From: Planctomycetota bacterium
GTDB lineage: Bacteria; Planctomycetota; UBA1135; UBA2386
Assembly (NCBI GenBank): GCA_016713175.1
Contig: JADJPQ010000004.1
Span: 558,001 to 622,000 of the forward strand
Length of the DNA stretch: 64,000 bases
Direction: 5' to 3'
Positions 12,205-22,690 of this stretch are shown piece after piece; position 1 is the stretch's first letter; each line of letters begins with the position of its first letter. The notes below the pieces were generated by a model that saw nothing but the letters and a program-made list of their open reading frames with translations, made no database searches and was not told where the DNA came from. A program made the translations under genes and the position numbers.

Positions 12205-12397
12205 CGTGGACTGACGAAGGCCGCGTTGGCGCGGGTCGTCTGGTCACCGGACCACTGTCGTTCGGCACTGGAACCGTCGGAAAGGAGGCCGTGGCGCCGA
12301 CGGTGTGACGGGGAAAGAGCGGGAAACCAGGATCGAGCGTGCGCCGGGTCGCTTCGGACTTGCTTCTTCCGCAAGGCCAGTTAACCAGGTCCGGTTC

Positions 12398-13243
12398 ATG
12401 CCCAGGATCCTGGTCGTCCGACGCGGTGGTCTGGGTGACACGCTGCTGATGCTGCCGGTGCTGCGCGCGCTGCGGCGCGAGCATCCGGGAGCCGCGATCG
12501 AGTTTGCCGGTGTGCGCGAGTTTGTCGATGTCCTGGCCCGATTCGGCGCCGTGGATCGGGCATTCTCTGCCGAGGACCTCCGGCTCTGGTCGGTGCCGGG
12601 CGGCGATGACGAGGCCCTGCGGCGGTTGCGGATGTTCGATCGGATCGTCGGCGACGATCCGGCGCTGCGAACGGTGAGTTCGGCGACCACGGCGGTGAAC
12701 GTGTTCGATCCGCGGCTGGTGGTTCCGGGTTGGCCGCACGGCCAGACCCTGCTCGACCAGCTCCACCTCGAGGCCGCACTCGACGAACCGCTGTGCGAAC
12801 GCGTGGTCGTCGGCACGTCGGCGCCGATCGCGCTGGCGCCGGGAAGCGGCGGCAGGCACAAGTGCTGGCCACGTGCATGCTGGCTCGAACTGGCGGGCCA
12901 TCTGCGCGCTTGTGGCGAGGAGATCGCGGTCGTGGTCGGACCGGCCGAGGGGGAACGCGACGATCCGCGCCGCTGGCCATGGCCTGGGTCACCGCGATTC
13001 CTGGCGGATCTGTCCGCGACGGAGCTCGCCGAGTCCCTGCGCCGATGCCGGTCGTTCGTCGGCAACGACAGCGGCGTCACGCATCTGGCGGCCGTGATGA
13101 ATGTGCCGACCGTCGCGATCTTCGGTCCGACCGACCCGACCGTGTGGGCGCCACCTTTCCCGTGGTCGAGCGTGCTTGCCGGTGACCAAGGCGAGGTCGC
13201 GTCAGTGGGCACCGCCGACGTGCGGGCAGCGCTCCACCGTTAG
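12398..13243 (+). CDS. glycosyltransferase family 9 (heptosyltransferase-like) protein
   Basis: The 281-residue protein starts MPRILVVRRGGLGDTLLMLPVLRAL, the GT9/ADP-heptose transferase N-terminal signature. Its C-terminal half has SFVGNDSGVTHLAAVMNVPTVAIFGPTDP, the second GT9 signature that binds the nucleotide sugar. It is likely a cytoplasmic GT-B enzyme adding a sugar to an envelope glycan; the donor is not known. The start at 12398 places the fold at residue 1; an in-frame start at 12305 would add 31 unlikely residues. At 281 residues it is a little short for GT9 but has both signatures. Confidence 0.85.
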   Translation: MPRILVVRRGGLGDTLLMLPVLRALRREHPGAAIEFAGVREFVDVLARFGAVDRAFSAEDLRLWSVPGGDDEALRRLRMFDRIVGDDPALRTVSSATTAVNVFDPRLVVPGWPHGQTLLDQLHLEAALDEPLCERVVVGTSAPIALAPGSGGRHKCWPRACWLELAGHLRACGEEIAVVVGPAEGERDDPRRWPWPGSPRFLADLSATELAESLRRCRSFVGNDSGVTHLAAVMNVPTVAIFGPTDPTVWAPPFPWSSVLAGDQGEVASVGTADVRAALHR

Positions 13244-13661
13244 GTCGGCGGGTCGCGATGGGAGGGTGCTCGCGATCGTCCAAGAGCCCGGTTGCGTGGG
13301 TTCGCGGGCCAGGATCCCGCAGGTCGTTGAGGAGTCACGCGACGTGCGTGCGTACCGACGTCGAGGCAGTGCCGATGGTTGTCCACCCGAAACGATGGCC
13401 GCCGCAATGGTGATGCAGGATTCAGGTGCGGGACCAGGACAGCCGCAGATCACGCACGCGGGTGACCGAAGCGGTCGCGCAGGCACGTCGTGGAGTCGGC
13501 AAGCGCGCGCCGTGCGGCGACACATGGGGTTGTCGGCAACGATGCAGCGCTCATGCAGGAACGCTGGCGGAAGGCTGAACGCCGCATCGATGGCGTCGAA
13601 CGCTGCAAACGCTCGTGGTGGTCGCCCGCAGAATCACTCGCGTCACACACTGTCGAGGGGG
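13244..13661. other. intergenic stretch without a supported gene
   Basis: About 420 bp lie between the convergent ends of the GT9 and matrixin genes. Open frames exist on both strands but none has a recognisable motif or plausible start. No RNA or clear terminator hairpin is seen. Confidence 0.5.
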
Positions 13662-16600
13662 TCAGAAGCCGAGCCAGAGATCCGCCGCCTGGGAAGTTCC
13701 GTAGCTTGCCAGCGGCTGCCCGGGCAACCAGAAGTGCCATTGATGGTAGTAGTGCAGGCAGGCCAGAGCTGGGCTCAGCGGCACGGGGATCGCGACGTCC
13801 GTCAGCGACATCGGCGAGGTCGACACGGCGGTGCTCGCCATGACGCCATCGAGGGAGATCCAGATGAGGCAACCCACGGCTCCGATGCTGGTCAGGTCGT
13901 ATGGCAGCGGGATGCCGGCATGGGTGGTGCGCGAGAAGCCGAGATACAGGAACCCGAACCCCTGTGGGGCCCAGCCCTGCACCGTGTAGCTGCCACCGAC
14001 GCGGGGCAGTCCCTGGATCGCCAGGTCGCCGCCGCAGCTCGTTCCGAACAGCACGGCCGCCGCGGCGCCGAACTCATCGGCGCCGATGTCGACCTGGGTA
14101 CTGAGCAGTCGCGGCTCACCATCGATGTCGCTGGTGGGCAACAACGACGACGCATTGCCCGCGTCCAGGCATGGCGACCCGGGCACCAGGTGCAGGTCGC
14201 CATGCAACACGTCGACGAAGCCTGGATCGCTGGCGATGTTGGCGTTCCCACCCAGGGCGCCGGTCAACCCTTCGATGCAGCAGTGGTCGGGAGCCGGCGC
14301 CGAGGCGCCGATCTGGATCTGCACCGCTTCGCCGCCGGTCAGCAGTCCGACGGTGTTGCCCCAGAGCACATTGCCGAGCAGTTGCGCGCCGCTGCCGCCG
14401 ATGCCCAGGCCCCCCGGCGCGAGCCTGGCGTCGTTGCGCGCGAACGTGCAGCCGGCAACCACGTGCGGCCCACCGTCCAGGGTCGCGCCGCCGCGCCAAT
14501 CCGCGCGATTGGCGAACACCACCGAACCGGTCAGCCGGCACGTTCCGCCTTGCGCGTGCACCGCGCCACCGGCGCCGAATGCCTGATTGCCCTCGAAGCG
14601 GCAACGGTCGAGGTCGACGGCAATGCCGATCGCCAGCACACCGGCGCCGTCGATGGCGTAGTTGTCGCGGAAGGTGCAGGTGCGCAGGACCGCCGAACCT
14701 CCGCCCGCGAACAGACCGCCGCCACCGCGCCCAGTGCCCGAAGCCGCGCCCGACACCGATGCGTCGTTGCCGAGGAACGTGCAGTCCTCGACCTCCAGCA
14801 GGCCGCCCAGCAACGCGATGCCGGCGCCCCGCGCGGCCACCGAGCCGGTGATCTGGCAACGGGTGACGAAGGCGCCGTTCTCGAGCGCCAGCGCGCCGCC
14901 AGTCTGGGTTGCCGTTCCTCGTGGTGGTGGTTCACCGCCGCCGAGCGTGCACTCGGTGAAGGTCGGCCGGCCGGTGCCGAGGCTGACACAGCCGCCGCCC
15001 TGGTCGACGGCATGTCCATGGATCGTGCAACCGTATATCGATGGGGAGCCGTTCTGGATGCGCAAGCCACCGCCGCCGCCCGTTCCGGACGGGGCCGAGC
15101 CGCCGAAGACCTGGAAGCCATCGAGAACCGTGCCCGGCCCAACCCCGGTCATGCGCACCACGTGGCGAGCCCACAATGTGGTGATGATCGGGTGCGGGTA
15201 CCTTCCGGACAGGATCGTCTGATTGGCGACCGGGTCACGCTGCGAACGCGCCGTCTCGTTGCCGGCGAAGCCGCCATAGATCCTGGCACCATCGGGCACC
15301 ACGAACGAGACCGACAGGTCGGGCAACTGGCCGGGCAGGGGCGTCATCGGCCGGTAGGTGCCGTCGGCGACCCAGATTTCGTTGGTGGATCCGCAGCCTC
15401 CGGCGGCCGCGGCCAGCGCCTGCTCCAGGAACCGGAACGCGTTCAGCCAGCTGGTGCCCGTGCCGTTGCCCGAGGCGTTGGCGTCGACGTAGAGGACGGC
15501 GGAGTTGGGCCGCGTCACGTTCACGGACAACTGGTAGAGCTGCACGCGTTCGCCGCTGCTGCCCGCCGAGAAGATCCGGATCGCCGTGCGTCCGCTGACG
15601 CCGGCCACGGTGGTCGATTCGCTGCCGCCGGCGCTGGTCGCGTTGAGGATCGCGCGCAATCCGCTGGGATAGACGACCTCGATCGCCAGGTCCTCGATCG
15701 CCGCCGCGTTGACGACCGTGCCGTTGGTGCAGTTGGAGGTCTGCGCCCCCTGTTGGTAACTGCCACCCATCGGTGTCGCCAGGATCTGCACGGACTCCAG
15801 TGGACAGGTCTCGATCGAGAACCAGTCCTGGTCTCCGACGGTCTGCAGACCGAGCGGTCGCAGCAGCAGCGGGGCGCCCGGCGCGGCGCCGAGGCTGTTG
15901 AGGGACACCGCGGCGCCGATCGAGTCGTTGGGTTCGAGGCGATCGCCGTAGAGTTCCTGGCCGCCGCGTGCATCGTCGACCTGCGGGCCCTGCAGTTGGG
16001 TCGCGAATGGCTCCATCAACTTGTTGCCCTGGGCTGGGCAGACGTGTGCGAGACCGACCGAGTGGCCGATCTCGTGCGTCGCGACATTGACCAGGCTGGC
16101 GGTGGAACGTCCCAGATCGGACGTGTCGAACACGATGTCGCCACCTCCCGCCGGGTAGCGGGCGTAGCCCAGCACCTGGCCGCCGCCGTCGACGTTGCGC
16201 CCCACGACGCGGATGTCGCCCCGGCTGCCACTGCCGGGCGAGCCTGGGAACGCCGCGCCGTCGTCGCCGACTTCACGGAACGTGAGGTCGGTCGCTTGCG
16301 ACCACAGCGCGAACACGCCGCGGAACCAGTCGCGCGCCGCCTGGTTGCTGCCGAACCGGTTGGTCATGGCCTGCTGCAGCACGTTCGGTCCCGCGAGCTC
16401 GCCGCCTCGTGAGGATGGCACGAACACGCCATCCGGGGGGAAGCTGTAGGTGAGTTCCCGACCAGAACCTGCTGGCGCCGGCCAACGATCGGCGGTCTGC
16501 GCCTCTGGCCGCCGCCAGATCGTGCCGAGGAAGCTGCGTTCGATCTCGGCGACGACCTCGGGTGGGGTCTCGGGAGCAAAGCAGGCGGCGATGGTGGGGT

Positions 16601-16688
16601 GCACGGTGACGCGTCGCTGGCGCGTCTGCGCGGTCCCGGCAACGGTGAGACTGGCAACGATGGTCAGCGCGAGGGGCGTGCGTTGCAT
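13662..16688 (-). CDS. secreted matrixin-type metalloprotease with right-handed beta-helix and planctomycete C-terminal domain
   Basis: The 1008-residue protein begins with a signal peptide (LALTIVASLTVAGTAQ). The zinc motif HEIGHSVGLAH, of the HExxHxxGxxH metzincin type, is at about residues 205-215, in a domain resembling matrixins. A middle domain (about 240-400) has pre-peptidase-like beta structure with cysteines. Residues 400-870 are glycine- and aspartate-rich parallel beta-helix repeats of the 'choice-of-anchor' kind (VDANASGNGTGTSWLNAF, then repeated GGG..L...C.F..N). The tail (FGTSCGGDLAIQGLPRVGG...) matches the C-terminal domain shared by other exported proteins here. It is the last gene of a four-gene minus-strand run, 22 bp after the beta-strand-repeat gene. 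Confidence 0.88.
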   Translation of the reverse strand: MQRTPLALTIVASLTVAGTAQTRQRRVTVHPTIAACFAPETPPEVVAEIERSFLGTIWRRPEAQTADRWPAPAGSGRELTYSFPPDGVFVPSSRGGELAGPNVLQQAMTNRFGSNQAARDWFRGVFALWSQATDLTFREVGDDGAAFPGSPGSGSRGDIRVVGRNVDGGGQVLGYARYPAGGGDIVFDTSDLGRSTASLVNVATHEIGHSVGLAHVCPAQGNKLMEPFATQLQGPQVDDARGGQELYGDRLEPNDSIGAAVSLNSLGAAPGAPLLLRPLGLQTVGDQDWFSIETCPLESVQILATPMGGSYQQGAQTSNCTNGTVVNAAAIEDLAIEVVYPSGLRAILNATSAGGSESTTVAGVSGRTAIRIFSAGSSGERVQLYQLSVNVTRPNSAVLYVDANASGNGTGTSWLNAFRFLEQALAAAAGGCGSTNEIWVADGTYRPMTPLPGQLPDLSVSFVVPDGARIYGGFAGNETARSQRDPVANQTILSGRYPHPIITTLWARHVVRMTGVGPGTVLDGFQVFGGSAPSGTGGGGGLRIQNGSPSIYGCTIHGHAVDQGGGCVSLGTGRPTFTECTLGGGEPPPRGTATQTGGALALENGAFVTRCQITGSVAARGAGIALLGGLLEVEDCTFLGNDASVSGAASGTGRGGGGLFAGGGSAVLRTCTFRDNYAIDGAGVLAIGIAVDLDRCRFEGNQAFGAGGAVHAQGGTCRLTGSVVFANRADWRGGATLDGGPHVVAGCTFARNDARLAPGGLGIGGSGAQLLGNVLWGNTVGLLTGGEAVQIQIGASAPAPDHCCIEGLTGALGGNANIASDPGFVDVLHGDLHLVPGSPCLDAGNASSLLPTSDIDGEPRLLSTQVDIGADEFGAAAAVLFGTSCGGDLAIQGLPRVGGSYTVQGWAPQGFGFLYLGFSRTTHAGIPLPYDLTSIGAVGCLIWISLDGVMASTAVSTSPMSLTDVAIPVPLSPALACLHYYHQWHFWLPGQPLASYGTSQAADLWLGF

Positions 16689-16710
16689 GGTGGTGTGTGG
16701 AGGTGCCAGG

Positions 16711-19700
16711 TCAGCGGGTGAGCCGCAGCGCGGTGGGGTTGTAGGTCGGCGTCAGCGGGTGTCCGGCGGGTGGGATGATCGTGAGGGTGCCGGTTCGCGA
16801 GCCGTAGGTGATCGCGTCGAAGAAGTCGCCGGGGTTGGGTGTGAAGCCGCCGATCAAGGAGCCCTGCAGGGAGCCGGCGAACGTGGCGGCGCCGGAGATG
16901 GCAAGGCGGTCATGCCCGGATCCGGGAATGAGTCCGCCGAGGTCGATGTCGAGGGTGCCCACGGCTGTCTGCGTGTAGGTGCCGGTGATCGTGAGGGTGC
17001 CGGCGGACGCCGCGGCGGGGCGGATGGTCGCGGCGTTGGTGACGTTGCCGGTGATGGTGCCGACTCCGGAGAGGATGCCACCCTGCAGGTTGAGTGGGGC
17101 GGTCAGGTTGCCGCCAGCGAGGGTGATCGATCCAGCGGTCTGGGTGAGGGCAGTGGTCGCTTGCAGGGTGCCGGACTGGACGTCGATGGCGCCGGTGTTG
17201 TTGAAGGTGATGGCTGTGGCATTGGTCGTGAACCGCAATGTCCCGGCGCCTTGCTTCAGGAAGGTGCCGCCGTTCTGGAACAGGTTGGTGCCGCCTTCGC
17301 CGCGGGCGGTGAAGGTGCCCGAGGCGATGTTGGCGACGAAGGTGGCGTTGGCGGTGTTGAGGAAGGTGCCGGCGTTCCAGAGCCAGAGGTTGGTCGACGT
17401 GCTGAGCGTTGCCGTGCCGCGGTTTTCGAGGATGCGGGAGAGGGTGGTGGTGGTCGAGGTGGTCGACATCGCCAATGTGCCACCCTGGGCGATGATGGTG
17501 CGACCGGTGCCGGACATGACGCCGCCGCTCCAGGTGGAGGCACCGCCGAACGTCAGGTCGCCCGAGCCGCGGAGAATGCCGCCCGTCAGCAGAAGGGACG
17601 TGGCGCTGAGTGAGGAGTCGAAGCTCGCAGTGCCACCGGCGACTTGGATGGTGGTGGTCGCGGTGATCGCTCCGGAAAGCGCGCTGACACCGGAGAAGAA
17701 GTTCATGCCCAGAGCGTTCCATGTGCCGGCGGAGGTGACGCTGCCGACGACCTGAACGATTGCGTTGCCGGTGCCGTTCATTGGGGCAGTGGTCAAATCG
17801 TGAGTGCCACCCAGCCCCAAAGCCGCATCGGCTGCGATGGTGAACGGCCCAGAGCTTGCGCCGCCGTTCAGCAGGCTGAGTGTTCCAGCTTGGACATCGG
17901 TGGCGCCAGAGTTGTTGAACGCAATGGCCGTGGCGTTGTTGGTGAATTGAAGGGTGCCGGCGCCCTGCTTGCGGAAGGCGCCATCGTTCTGGAACAGGTT
18001 GGTGCCGCCGTCGCCGCGGGCGGTGAAGGTGCCCGACGTGATGCTGGCGACGAAGGTGGCGTTGGCGGTGTTGAGGAAGGTGCCGGCGTTCCAGATCCAG
18101 AGGTTGGTCGACGTGCTCAGCGTTGCCATGCCGCGGTTTTCGAGTACGCGGGACAGCGTGGCGGTGGTCGAGGTGGCCGACATCGCCAATGTGCCACCCT
18201 GGGCGATGATGGTGCGACCGGTGCCGGACATCGCGCCGCCGCTCCAGGTGGAGGCGCCGGCAAACGTCACGTCGGCGGAGCCGGCGAGCGTGCCGCCGGT
18301 CTGATTGAGGGCGCCGCTGCCGATCGCGGTGGTGTTGAACACCACCGTGCCGCCCGACAGGTTGAGCGCGCTGTTGGTCAGCGTCCCGGCGGTGTTGAAC
18401 GTGACGGCGCCGCCGGTGCTGTTGATGGTCGCGGCGCCGGAGAACGGGCCGCTCAGCGTGCTGGTGCCGGCCGAACAGCCGAGCACGCCCAGGCCCGTCC
18501 AGGGTCCGCTCGAGGTGACGTTCCCCGCGATGCTGACGGCCGCGGTGCCGGATCCAGTCACCGATGCGGCACCGAGATTGTGCGAGCCGCCAAGGCCGAG
18601 CGTTGCACCGGACGCGATCGTGAACGCCCGGAACTGGTGCTGCCACCGAGGATGCTCAGTCCGCCGGCCTGTGCGTCGAGGGAACCGGTGTTGCTGAACG
18701 CGATGACGGTGTTGTTGGTCGTGAACTGCAGTGTCCCGGCGCCCTGCTTGCGGAAGGTGCCGTCGTTCTGGAACAGGTTGGTGCCGCCGTCGCCGCGGGC
18801 GGTGAAGGTGCCCGACGTGATGTTGGCGACGAAGGTGGCGTTGGCGGTGTTGAGGAAGGTGCCGGCGTTCCAGATCCAGAGGTTGGTCGACGTGCTGAGC
18901 GTTGCCGTGCCGCGGTTTTTCGAGGATGCGGGACAGCGTGGCGGTGGTCGAGGTGGCCGACATCGCCAATGTGCCACCCTGGGCGATGATGGTGCGACCG
19001 GTGCCGGACATCGCGCCGCCGCTCCAGGTGGAGGCGCCGACGAACGTCACGTCGGCGGACCCGGCGAGCGTGCCGCCGGTCTGATTGAGGCGCCGCTGCC
19101 GATCGCGGTGGTGTTGAACACCACCGTGCCGCCCGACAGGTTGAGCGCGCTGTTGGTCAGCGTCCCGGCGGTGTTGAACGTGACGGCGCCGCCGGTGCCG
19201 TTGATGGTCGCGGCGCCGGAGAACGGGCCGCTCAGCGTGCTGGTGCCGGCCGAACAGCCGAGCACGCCCAGGCCCGTCCAGGGTCCGCTCGAGGTGACGT
19301 TCCCCGCGATGCTGACGGCCGCGGTGCCGGATCCAGTCACCGATGCGGCACCGAGATTGTGCGAGCCGCCAAGGCCGAGCGTTGCACCGGACGCGATCGT
19401 GAACGCTCCGGAACTGGTGCCGCCACCGAGGATGCTCAGTCCGCCGGCCTGTGCGTCGAGGGAACCGGGTGTTGCTGAACGCGATGACGGTGTTGTTGGT
19501 CGTGAACTGCAGTGTCCCGGCGCCCTGCTTGCGGAAGGTGCCGTCGTTCTGAACAGGTTGGTGCCGCCGCGCCGCCGCGGGCGGTGAAGGTGCCCGACGT
19601 GATGTTGGCGACGAAGGTGGCGTTGGCGGTGTTGAGGAAGGTGCCGGCGTTCCAGATCCAGAGGTTGGTCGACGTGCTGAGCGTTGCCGTGCCGCGGTTC

Positions 19701-22608
19701 TCGAGGATGCGGGACAGCGTGGCGGTGGTCGAGGTGGCCGACATCGCCAATGTGCCACCCTGGGCGATGATGGTGCGACCGGTGCCGGACATCGCGCCGC
19801 CGCTCCAGGTGGAGGCGCCGGCAAACGTCACGTCGGCGGAGCCGGCGAGCGTGCCGCCGGTCTGATTGAGCGGCGCCGCTGCCGATCGCGGTGGTGTTGA
19901 ACACCACCGTGCCGCCCGACAGGTTGAGCGCGCTGTTGGTCAGCGTCCCGGTGGTGTTGAACGTGACGGCGCCGCCGGTGCTGTTGATGGTCGCGGCGCC
20001 GGAGAACGGGCCGCTCAGCGTGCTGGTGCCGGCCGAACAGCCGAGCACGCCCAGGCCCGTCCAGGGTCCGCTCGAGGTGACGTTCCCCGCGATGCGACGG
20101 CCGCGGTGCCGGATCCAGTCACCGATGCGGCACCGAGATTGTGCGAGCCGCCAAGGCCGAGCGTTGCACCGGACGCGATCGTGAACGCTCCGGAACTGGT
20201 GCCGCCACCGAGGATGCTCAGTCCGCCGGCCTGTGCGTCGAGGGAACCGGTGTTGCTGAACGCGATGACGGTGTTGTTGGTCGTGAACTGCAGTGTCCCG
20301 GCGCCCTGCTTGCGGAAGGTGCCGTCGTTCTGGAACAGGTTGGTGCCGCCGTCGCCGCGGGCGGTGAAGGTGCCCGACGTGATGCTGGCGACGAAGGTGG
20401 CGTTGGCGGTGTTGAGGAAGGTGCCGGCGTTCCAGATCCAGAGGTTGGTCGACGTGCTCAGCGTTGCCATGCCGCGGTTTTCGAGGATGCGGGACAGCGT
20501 GGCGGTGGTCGAGGTGGCCGACATCGCCAATGTGCCACCCTGGGCGATGATGGTGCGACCGGTGCCGGACATCGCGCCGCCGCTCCAGGTGGAGGCGCCG
20601 GCAAACGTCACGTCGGCGGAGCCGGCGAGCGTGCCGCCGGTCTGATTGAGGCGCCGCTGCCGATCGCGGTGGTGTTGAACACCACCGTGCCGCCCGACAG
20701 GTTGAGCGCGCTGTTGGTCAGCGTCCCGGCGGTGTTGAACGTGACGGCGCCGCCGGTGCTGTTGATGGTCGCGGCGCCGGAGAACGGGCCGCTCAGCGTG
20801 CTGGTGCCGGCCGAACAGCCGAGCACGCCCAGGCCCGTCCAGGGTCCGCTCGAGGTGACGTTCCCCGCGATGCTGACGGCCGCGGTGCCGGATCCAGTCA
20901 CCGATGCGGCACCGAGATTGTGCGTGCCGCCAAGGCCGAGCGTCGCACCGGACGCGATCGTGAACGCTCCGGAACTGGTGCCGCCGCCGAGCAGGCTCAG
21001 ACTGCCGGCCTGCAGGTCGACGGAACCGGCGTTGCCGAACCCGACGACCGTGTTGTTGGTCGTGAACTGCAGTGTCCCGGCGCCCTGCTTGCGGAAGGTG
21101 CCGTCGTTCTGGAACAGGTTGGTGCCGCCGTCGCCGCGGGCGGTGAAGGTGCCCGACGCGATGTTGGCGACGAAGGTGGCGTTGGCGGTGTTGAGGAAAG
21201 TGCCGGCGTTCCAGATCCAGAGGTTGGTCGACGTGCTGAGCGTTGCCGTGCCGCGGTTTTCGAGGATGCGGGACAGCGTGGCCGTGGTCGAGGTGGTCGA
21301 CATCGCCAGCGTGCCACCCTGGGCGATGATCGTACGGCCGGTGCCCGACATGGTGCCGCCGCTCCAGGTCGAGGCGCCGCCGAGCAGCAGCTGCGAGTTG
21401 CCCGTGAGCGTGCCGCCAGTGAACTCGATCCCGCCGTCGACGTTGGCCACCCGGCTTTGCGTCGGGTCGAACACGTTGAAAGTCACCCCGCCCAGACGCA
21501 GACCCTCGGCACACCGGATGTTCGCACAGGTCGTGTTCTGCCCGATGGTGATCCGCACCGTGCCACTGATCCTCTCCACCACAACCTCGTCGAGTGGCCC
21601 CGGTATCACCCCATTGCTCCAGTTCTCGGCCACGTGCCAGTTCTCGTCACCGGGAAACAGCCAGACGCCGTTGGGCAGCGGCACGTGCTGGTCGACCCAT
21701 ACCTGATAACCACCGCCACCGGCCGCCGCGTGCACCTCGACGCGATACGTCTGCCCGCTCTCGACCGGCACGTCCGCCAGCCGAAGCCGCTGGCCGTTCA
21801 CCGCCCGCGCGACGGCATATCCGTTTGCATCGCGCAACGTCAGGGCCAGCAGGTTCGTGGTCCCGATCGCGGCGATGTAGGCCACCCTGCCCGGCTGGGC
21901 CTTGAACTCGACACAGTGTCGTTCATGAGCGCCCGAGAACGTCCCCGACACGAGCGTGCGGTTGCCGATGGGGCCGCGGTGGACGCAACTCAGTTTCACC
22001 AAGGCGTGGCCGACGAGTCCCAGGCTGCTGGTGGCGCGCACCAGGAACGGGAATTCGCGAGCAGCAACGAGGCTCGGTGCCGTGTACTGGCCGGTCGACG
22101 TGACGGACCCGACGCCGGCCGTGCCGCCGTCGGCGTCGACGACCGTCCAGGAGGTGATCGTGCCGCCGCCGACCACGGTCGCCGCGAACTGGCGGATCTC
22201 GCCGTAGCCGACTTCGACGACGCTCGGCGTGATGCGCACGCCGTGCAGGGAGAACGTCCCCACTGCCATGGGATTGCCGCCACCGATCGCCAACGTGACC
22301 GTGCCAGTCGTCGCGGCCGCCGGCACCTCCACGGTGATCACCCGGTCGGCGACCCTGACCACCGAGGCGGCGATACCGCCGAAACCGACCGAAACCAGGC
22401 CGTTCTGGCCGGCGGGGAAGTTCCGGCCGAAGATGTTGATGCGGTCGCCGCCCACTGCGCGTGCGGGCTCGATCATGTAGCCGGCCGCCGCGGTGAAGCG
22501 GATCTGGTTCGTCGCGGCCACGCGGTTGCCAACGTTGTCGAACGTGTAGCCACGGGTCTGAGCCAAGGCCACCGGAGACGCCAGGACGAGCGCGAGGAAG
22601 AGCTTCAT
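16711..22608 (-). CDS. giant secreted beta-strand-repeat protein (frame interrupted inside repeats)
   Basis: The gene would encode about 1960 residues. The start at 22608 gives a signal peptide (MKLFLALVLASPVALAQ), then an RHS-like phrase (GYTFDNVGNRV), an IPT/TIG-like domain (about residues 20-110) and a mixed beta region. From about residue 400 come autotransporter-like repeats with STWSGG.MSGTGRTII, LENRGTATLSTSTNLWIWN and GTFLNTANATFV. The end (GSGHDRLAISGAATFAGSLQ...) is typical of passenger-type beta-strand proteins. The frame is broken several times between 18.6 and 20.7 kb by one- or two-base differences between otherwise identical repeats: GAGGGCGCC versus GAGGCGCC, TTTT versus TTTTT, CTGGAAC versus CTGAAC. 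Assembly error is the likeliest cause. It lies 82 bp after the RHS gene. Confidence 0.75.
17527..21361 (-). repeat. tandem repeats of about 780 bp within the beta-strand-repeat gene
   Basis: The block beginning GCTCCAGGTGG occurs at 17527, 18241, 19021, 19802, 20582 and 21361, so spacings are 714, 780, 781, 780 and 779 bp. The four central units are almost identical at DNA level and encode 260-residue units; the 714-bp unit and the flanks are diverged. Copies differ mainly by single-base indels. Such identity implies recent duplication or gene conversion. Confidence 0.92.
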
Positions 22609-22690
22609 GTTGGACCCGACGAGAGCTTGCCTGTTGGTTGCTGGCAGTTGGTCGTTGAACGGCGTGCGCACGGGAAACGGTCGTTCATGG

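Noticed and set aside
13101..16412. Long plus-strand frame opposite the matrixin gene
   Set aside because: Shadow of a gene with a signal peptide, zinc motif and beta-helix; no start or motif of its own.
17644..21706. Plus-strand frames repeated across the 780-bp repeats
   Set aside because: Antisense translations of the beta-strand repeats; they recur only because the DNA repeats.
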